This document shows, piece by piece, positions 60,326 to 64,000 of a stretch of DNA of 64,000 bases (position 1 is its first letter; each line of letters starts with the position of its first letter). This DNA comes from CAVTWH01 sp963850915. GTDB taxonomy: Bacteria; Actinomycetota; Actinomycetes; Mycobacteriales; Micromonosporaceae. The notes under the pieces were generated by a model. It was not told the origin of the DNA. It saw nothing but the letters and a program-made list of their open reading frames with translations, and searched no databases. The translations under genes were made by a program, and so were the position numbers. The stretch lies in NCBI GenBank assembly GCA_963850915.1, contig CAWKND010000005.1, positions 992,001 to 1,056,000 on the forward strand, read 5' to 3'.

Positions 60326-61981
60326 ATGTGGCTTCCCCGATCCGTGCGGCTGCGCCGCGCCGCCCGCCGGCACTTCGGCTGGGCAACCCTCCGTGATGGA
60401 CAGTTGGCGGCGATGCGGGCTGTTGCCCGTGGCAGGGACGCGCTGGTCATCATGCCCACCGGAGCCGGCAAGTCGGCGATCTACCAGGTACCCGGCACCC
60501 TGAGTCAGGGGCCGACGCTGGTCATCTCGCCGCTGCTGGCACTGCAGGAGGATCAGGTGGCGGCGCTGGCCGGGCGCGCTGACGAGCGGCTGCGGGCGGT
60601 ACGGATCAGCTCGGCGGAGACGCCCAACCAGCGCGCCGAGGCGCTCGCCCAGCTGCGTGACGGCCGGGCCCGATTCCTGTTCATCACGCCCGAGCAGCTG
60701 GCCGTGCCGGAGCGGCTGGCCGAGATACGCGCGCTGAAGCCGGCCCTGGTCGCCGTCGACGAGGCGCACTGCATCTCCGCGTGGGGCTTCGACTTCCGCC
60801 CCGACTACCTGGCCCTCGGGCAGATGATCGAGCAGCTGGGCCGGCCGCCGATCGTGGCGCTCACGGCGACCGCGTCGCCGCCGGTACGCGAGGACATCAT
60901 CGAGCGGCTGCGGATGCGTAGCCCGGAGCTGGTACTCACCGGACTCGACCGGGCCAACCTGCACCTGTCCGTCGTGCACTGCCCCAGCGAGGAGCTGCGC
61001 TGGCAGCGCCTGCGCGGCTGTGTCAGCCAGCTGTCCGGCCCGGGCATCGTCTACGTACCCACCCGGCGCGCCGCCGAGGAGCTGGCCGCCCGGCTGACCG
61101 CCGCCGATCACCCGGCCACCTTCTACCACGGTGGCCTGGCGACCGGCGAGCGTACCCGCCGGCACCAGCAGTTCCTCGGCCCGGACGCGCCGATCATGGT
61201 GGCCACCTCGGCGTTCGGCATGGGCATCGACAAGCCGGACATTCGCTGGGTACTGCACACCGCGTTGCCCGACTCGCCGGACAGCTACCTGCAGGAGATC
61301 GGTCGGGCCGGGCGGGACGGGCAGCCGGCCCAGGTGGTCCTGTTGTGGCGGGCCGAGGACGTGGCGCTGCAGCGCTACTTCACCGGCGGTTCCCCGGATG
61401 CCGGGGAGTTGGAGAAGCTGGCCGACGCACTGCGCGACGGGCCGATCGGGAAGGCGAAGTTGGCCGAGCGCACCGGATTCGGGCCGCGCAAGCTGGGTAC
61501 CCTGCTGGCGCTGCTGGAGCAGGTCGGCGCGGCGCGCAGCACCGCCAAGGGTCAGCTGACCCGGCCCCGGTACGCCCCCGAGCCGGCTGACGCGGCCGCT
61601 GCCGCACTGGCTGAACACGAGCGGTACCAGCGGGTACAGCGCTCCCGGATCGACATGATGCGCTCGCTCGCGGAGACCACCGGCTGTCGTGGCCAGGCCC
61701 TGCTGGCCTATTTCGGGGAGCACTCCGAGGGCGGCTGCGGGCACTGCGACAACTGCCAGGAACGCCCGCTGGCCAGCGCCGACGTGCCGGCAGCCGGGGT
61801 CTGGGCGACGGGCGAGCAGCCGTTCCCGGTACACAGCACGGTGCAGCATCCGGTGTGGGGCGCCGGGACGGTACTGCGCTACGAGGCGGAGAAGATGACG
61901 CTGCTCTTCGACGAGGTGGGGTACAAGACTCTGTCGGTACCGGTGGTGCAGGAGAACAACCTGCTGACCGCACTCGACTGA
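60326..61981 (+). CDS. RecQ-family ATP-dependent DNA helicase
   Basis: 551 residues. Motif I PTGAGKSAIYQVPG, motif II VDEAHCISAWGFDFRPDY (DEAH box with RecQ aromatic loop), motif III TATASPPV, motif VI QEIGRAGRDG. The zinc region has CRGQALL and CGHCDNC. Shorter than full RecQ: no clear HRDC domain; the end has a compact PVQHPVWGAGTV-like tail. Probably unwinds DNA in repair. ATG 60326. The stop lies in an imperfect 12-bp repeat. Confidence 0.9.
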   Translation: MWLPRSVRLRRAARRHFGWATLRDGQLAAMRAVARGRDALVIMPTGAGKSAIYQVPGTLSQGPTLVISPLLALQEDQVAALAGRADERLRAVRISSAETPNQRAEALAQLRDGRARFLFITPEQLAVPERLAEIRALKPALVAVDEAHCISAWGFDFRPDYLALGQMIEQLGRPPIVALTATASPPVREDIIERLRMRSPELVLTGLDRANLHLSVVHCPSEELRWQRLRGCVSQLSGPGIVYVPTRRAAEELAARLTAADHPATFYHGGLATGERTRRHQQFLGPDAPIMVATSAFGMGIDKPDIRWVLHTALPDSPDSYLQEIGRAGRDGQPAQVVLLWRAEDVALQRYFTGGSPDAGELEKLADALRDGPIGKAKLAERTGFGPRKLGTLLALLEQVGAARSTAKGQLTRPRYAPEPADAAAAALAEHERYQRVQRSRIDMMRSLAETTGCRGQALLAYFGEHSEGGCGHCDNCQERPLASADVPAAGVWATGEQPFPVHSTVQHPVWGAGTVLRYEAEKMTLLFDEVGYKTLSVPVVQENNLLTALD

Positions 61982-61998
61982 GATGTCGACCGAGATGC
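61975..61998 (+). repeat. 12-bp imperfect duplication at the recQ stop
   Basis: Units 61975-61986 and 61987-61998 match at 10 of 12; the first has TGA where the second has CGA. Confidence 0.6.
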
Positions 61999-62068
61999 CG
62001 GCGAAAATTCTGGGGGAGCGTATGCGAAACCCACGTTTGATCGTCGCGCGGCAGGGTAATGAGCTGTC

Positions 62069-62212
62069 ATGGACTTTATCTTGTGGATCCTCGCGGTCAT
62101 TCTGGTCGTCGCAGGCATCGTCGCGCTGTTCCGCCGCCAGCTTCTCTGGGGCATCGTGCTCATCATCGTCGGGCTGCTCGTCGGCCCCGGCGGCGTGAGC
62201 CTCTTCACCTGA
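62069..62212 (+). CDS. 47-residue two-helix membrane protein with GPGG motif
   Basis: MDFILWILAVILVVAGIVAL, then FRRQ, then LLWGIVLIIVGLLVGPGGVS and a short end. Two helices with a basic turn. The GPGG end is a recurrent feature of small actinobacterial membrane proteins of unknown role. Lower GC than its surroundings. No strong ribosome site is seen. Two hairpins follow, consistent with an independent transcript. Confidence 0.65.
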   Translation: MDFILWILAVILVVAGIVALFRRQLLWGIVLIIVGLLVGPGGVSLFT

Positions 62213-62216
62213 TCCT

Positions 62217-62232
62217 CTCCGCGTCAGCGGAG
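62217..62232 (+). terminator. Short hairpin after the small membrane gene
   Basis: CTCCGC and GCGGAG with loop GTCA, five bases after the stop. Confidence 0.45.
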
Positions 62233-62260
62233 ACGGTCCCCGTCCTTATCCGTTCTCGAT

Positions 62261-62297
62261 CGGCCAGGGCCGCCCCATCCCGGGGCGGCCCTGGCCG
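62261..62297. terminator. Strong GC-rich hairpin
   Basis: 16-base perfect arms (62261-62276, 62282-62297) with a 5-base loop, in the 169-base gap before the M20 peptidase gene. Confidence 0.75.
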
Positions 62298-62381
62298 TGT
62301 CTGTACCGGGGGTACGCCTGGCCCTGTGCGTACCGGCCGGCCCGCGCTGCCCGCCCGCTGGGCTGCTGGTATGAAGGGGGC

Positions 62382-63713
62382 ATGACAGCTCCCGTGATCA
62401 ACCCGGCCGGCTCCGATCCGGCAGCTGAGGTCGTCGACCTGTGCCGTGACCTGCTGCGCATCGACACCACCAACACCGGCGACCTGGCCACCTGCGCCGG
62501 TGAGCGGGTGGCCGCCGAGTACGTCGCCGAGAAGCTGGCCGAGGTGGGCCTGACTCCGCAGCTCTTCGAGTCGGCCCCGGGGCGTACCAGCGTGGTTGCC
62601 CGGTTCGCCGGAGCCGACCCGGGGCGTGGCGCGCTGCTGCTGCACGGGCACCTGGACGTGGTACCGGCCGATGCGAGTGAGTGGAGCGTCGACCCGTTCG
62701 GCGGCGAGATCCGGGACGGCTTCCTGTGGGGCCGGGGCGCCATCGACATGAAGGACTTCGACGCCATGGTGCTGGCCACCGTGCGGCACTGGCGGCGTAC
62801 CGGCGTCACCCCGCCCCGTGACCTGGTGCTGTGCTACACGGCCGACGAGGAGGCCGGTGGTACCTACGGCGCGCACTTCCTGGTGGACAAGCACCCGGAG
62901 CTCTTCGACGGCTGTACCGAGGCGATCGGCGAGGTCGGCGGCTTCTCCTACTCGGTCAGCAACGACCTGCGCCTGTACCTGATCCAGACCGCCGAGAAGG
63001 GCATCCACTGGCTGCGCCTGCACGCCAAGGGGCGGCCCGGGCACGGGTCGATGGTGCACGACGACAACGCCGTGACGGCGCTGGCCGAGGCGGTGGCCCG
63101 GATCGGGCGGCACCGGTTCCCGCTGGTGATGACGCCGGCGGTGGCGGAGTTCCTGGAAGCGGTGGGGGAGGCGCTGGGCTTCGAGTTCGACCCGGCCGAC
63201 CCGGAGCTCGCGGTGAGCAAGCTCGGCCCGATCGCCAGCATGATCGGTGCTGTGCTGCGCAACACAGCCAACCCGACCCGGTTGGCCGCGGGGTACAAGG
63301 ACAACGTGATCCCCAGCCGCGCGTCGGCGACCATCGACTGCCGCATCATCCCCGGCCAGGAACAGGCCTTCCTGGAGGAGTTCCGCTCGGTCGTCGGCCC
63401 CGACCTGGAGCTGGAGACCGTGCAGGACCAGCCGGCGCTGCAGACCACATTCGACGGTCCGCTGGTGGCGGCGATGTCGGCCGCGCTGCGGGCCGAGGAC
63501 CCCGGCGCCCGGCCGGTGCCCTATATGCTCTCCGGCGGTACGGATGCGAAGGCATTCGCCAAGCTGGGGATGCGCTGCTTCGGCTTCTCGCCACTGAAAC
63601 TCCCCGCCGACCTGCCGTTCGCCGCCCTGTTCCACGGCATTGACGAGCGGGTACCGGTGGACGGGCTACAGTTCGGCGTGCGCGTGCTCGACCGGTTCCT
63701 GCGCAGCTGCTGA
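62382..63713 (+). CDS. M20-family metallopeptidase (ArgE/DapE type)
   Basis: 443 residues. Metal ligands in LLHGHLDVVPA, GRGAIDMKDFDA, TADEEAGGTYGA (catalytic Glu pair) and, near the end, LFHGIDERVPVDG. A dimerisation domain lies between (about 190-310, GRPGHGSMVHDDNAV). Resembles the unassigned actinobacterial M20/M25/M40 peptidases; probably cuts small peptides or acyl-amino acids in the cytoplasm. ATG 62382 with AAGGGGG very close upstream. Confidence 0.9.
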   Translation: MTAPVINPAGSDPAAEVVDLCRDLLRIDTTNTGDLATCAGERVAAEYVAEKLAEVGLTPQLFESAPGRTSVVARFAGADPGRGALLLHGHLDVVPADASEWSVDPFGGEIRDGFLWGRGAIDMKDFDAMVLATVRHWRRTGVTPPRDLVLCYTADEEAGGTYGAHFLVDKHPELFDGCTEAIGEVGGFSYSVSNDLRLYLIQTAEKGIHWLRLHAKGRPGHGSMVHDDNAVTALAEAVARIGRHRFPLVMTPAVAEFLEAVGEALGFEFDPADPELAVSKLGPIASMIGAVLRNTANPTRLAAGYKDNVIPSRASATIDCRIIPGQEQAFLEEFRSVVGPDLELETVQDQPALQTTFDGPLVAAMSAALRAEDPGARPVPYMLSGGTDAKAFAKLGMRCFGFSPLKLPADLPFAALFHGIDERVPVDGLQFGVRVLDRFLRSC

Positions 63714-63723
63714 GAGGACGACG

Positions 63724-64000
63724 ATGACCGACCAGACGATGGAGCTGGAAACCGCGCTGGAGCGGGTGTACGCCGCTGCGAAGGCGCACCTGCAGGCGGT
63801 TGTCACCGCCGACGGCCGGGTGGACGACGAGACGGTGTGGCAGGCCTACGTCGAGCTGTCCAACGCCTCCTACGACTACGACGGCCTGCTGCTGGACCAG
63901 TTCGACGAGGTCACCCCGTGGAACGTGCCGAACCCGGCGGAGGCCGACCGGCAGTTCGGGGTCACCGCGCACGCCGGCGACGAGGGTGACGCGGACGACC
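63724..64000 (+). CDS. Acidic hypothetical protein, 3' end missing
   Basis: Ninety-two codons before the window ends. Starts MTDQTMELETALERVYAAAK, then an acidic, Tyr-rich section (ELSNASYDYDGLLLDQFDEV). No known domain recognised. ATG 63724 has GAGG upstream and is ten bases after the peptidase stop, so probably in one operon with it. Confidence 0.7.
   Translation, partial: MTDQTMELETALERVYAAAKAHLQAVVTADGRVDDETVWQAYVELSNASYDYDGLLLDQFDEVTPWNVPNPAEADRQFGVTAHAGDEGDADD

Noticed and set aside
1..64000. tRNA, rRNA, transposase or phage genes
   Set aside because: None found on either strand in gaps or coding stretches.

Overview
This window is about 70% GC by eye, has strongly G/C-ending codons, many GTG starts and many 4-base ATGA/GTGA gene overlaps. 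It carries bldD, mihF and the gene order efp-nusB-bldD-pyr-mihF-gmk-rpoZ-coaBC-metK-priA-def-fmt-rsmB-rpe-rib. That points to an actinomycete chromosome, most likely a Micromonosporaceae-type organism; genus cannot be fixed from sequence alone. No tRNA, rRNA, IS element, prophage or CRISPR array was seen.

Layout. 1-11071: alaS end, ruvX, mltG, then the shikimate genes aroE, aroC, aroK, aroB, aroQ, interrupted by a secreted peptidoglycan-binding protein, a membrane protein, and a lipoprotein with a decayed relative. 11108-16360: an ArsR/SRPBCC pair, two tandem GT-C membrane glycosyltransferase paralogues and a phosphotransferase-like gene. 16436-20635: a frameshifted secreted phosphoesterase and an efeOB iron-uptake remnant with a doubly frameshifted efeB. 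20834-22379: efp, nusB, bldD. 22607-33136: a tightly packed pyrimidine operon pyrR-pyrB-pyrC-carA-carB-pyrD-(bioA)-pyrF behind a PyrR-type leader. 33283-43547: mihF, gmk, rpoZ, coaBC, metK, priA (one frameshift), a P450, def, fmt, rsmB. 43681-49848: an accessory surface-glycan-like cluster (two GT-C-like membrane proteins, a UDP-galactopyranose-mutase-like flavoprotein, a methyltransferase) lodged between rsmB and rpe. 49923-55482: rpe, a REC-GGDEF protein, then the FMN-riboswitch-controlled riboflavin operon, in which ribE and ribAB form one uninterrupted reading frame. 55609-64000: an F420-type oxidoreductase, two SDRs, small membrane proteins, a RecQ-like helicase, a 47-residue membrane protein, an M20 peptidase and a truncated gene.

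Most genes are housekeeping: nucleotide, chorismate, flavin, CoA and SAM synthesis plus translation and initiator-Met processing. BldD (a c-di-GMP effector) and the GGDEF protein suggest c-di-GMP signalling.

The most unusual signals are not gene content. (1) At least eight genes have their stop codon inside a short tandem duplication (units of 8-27 bases), and longer minisatellites of exact 15, 27 and 30-base period lie in or beside genes. (2) The palindrome GTAC is far more common than composition predicts. (3) The ribE-ribAB fusion. (4) Six loci carry frameshifts, mostly in the same direction. One is in priA, so sequence error must be excluded before any of these, or the ribE-ribAB fusion, is believed.
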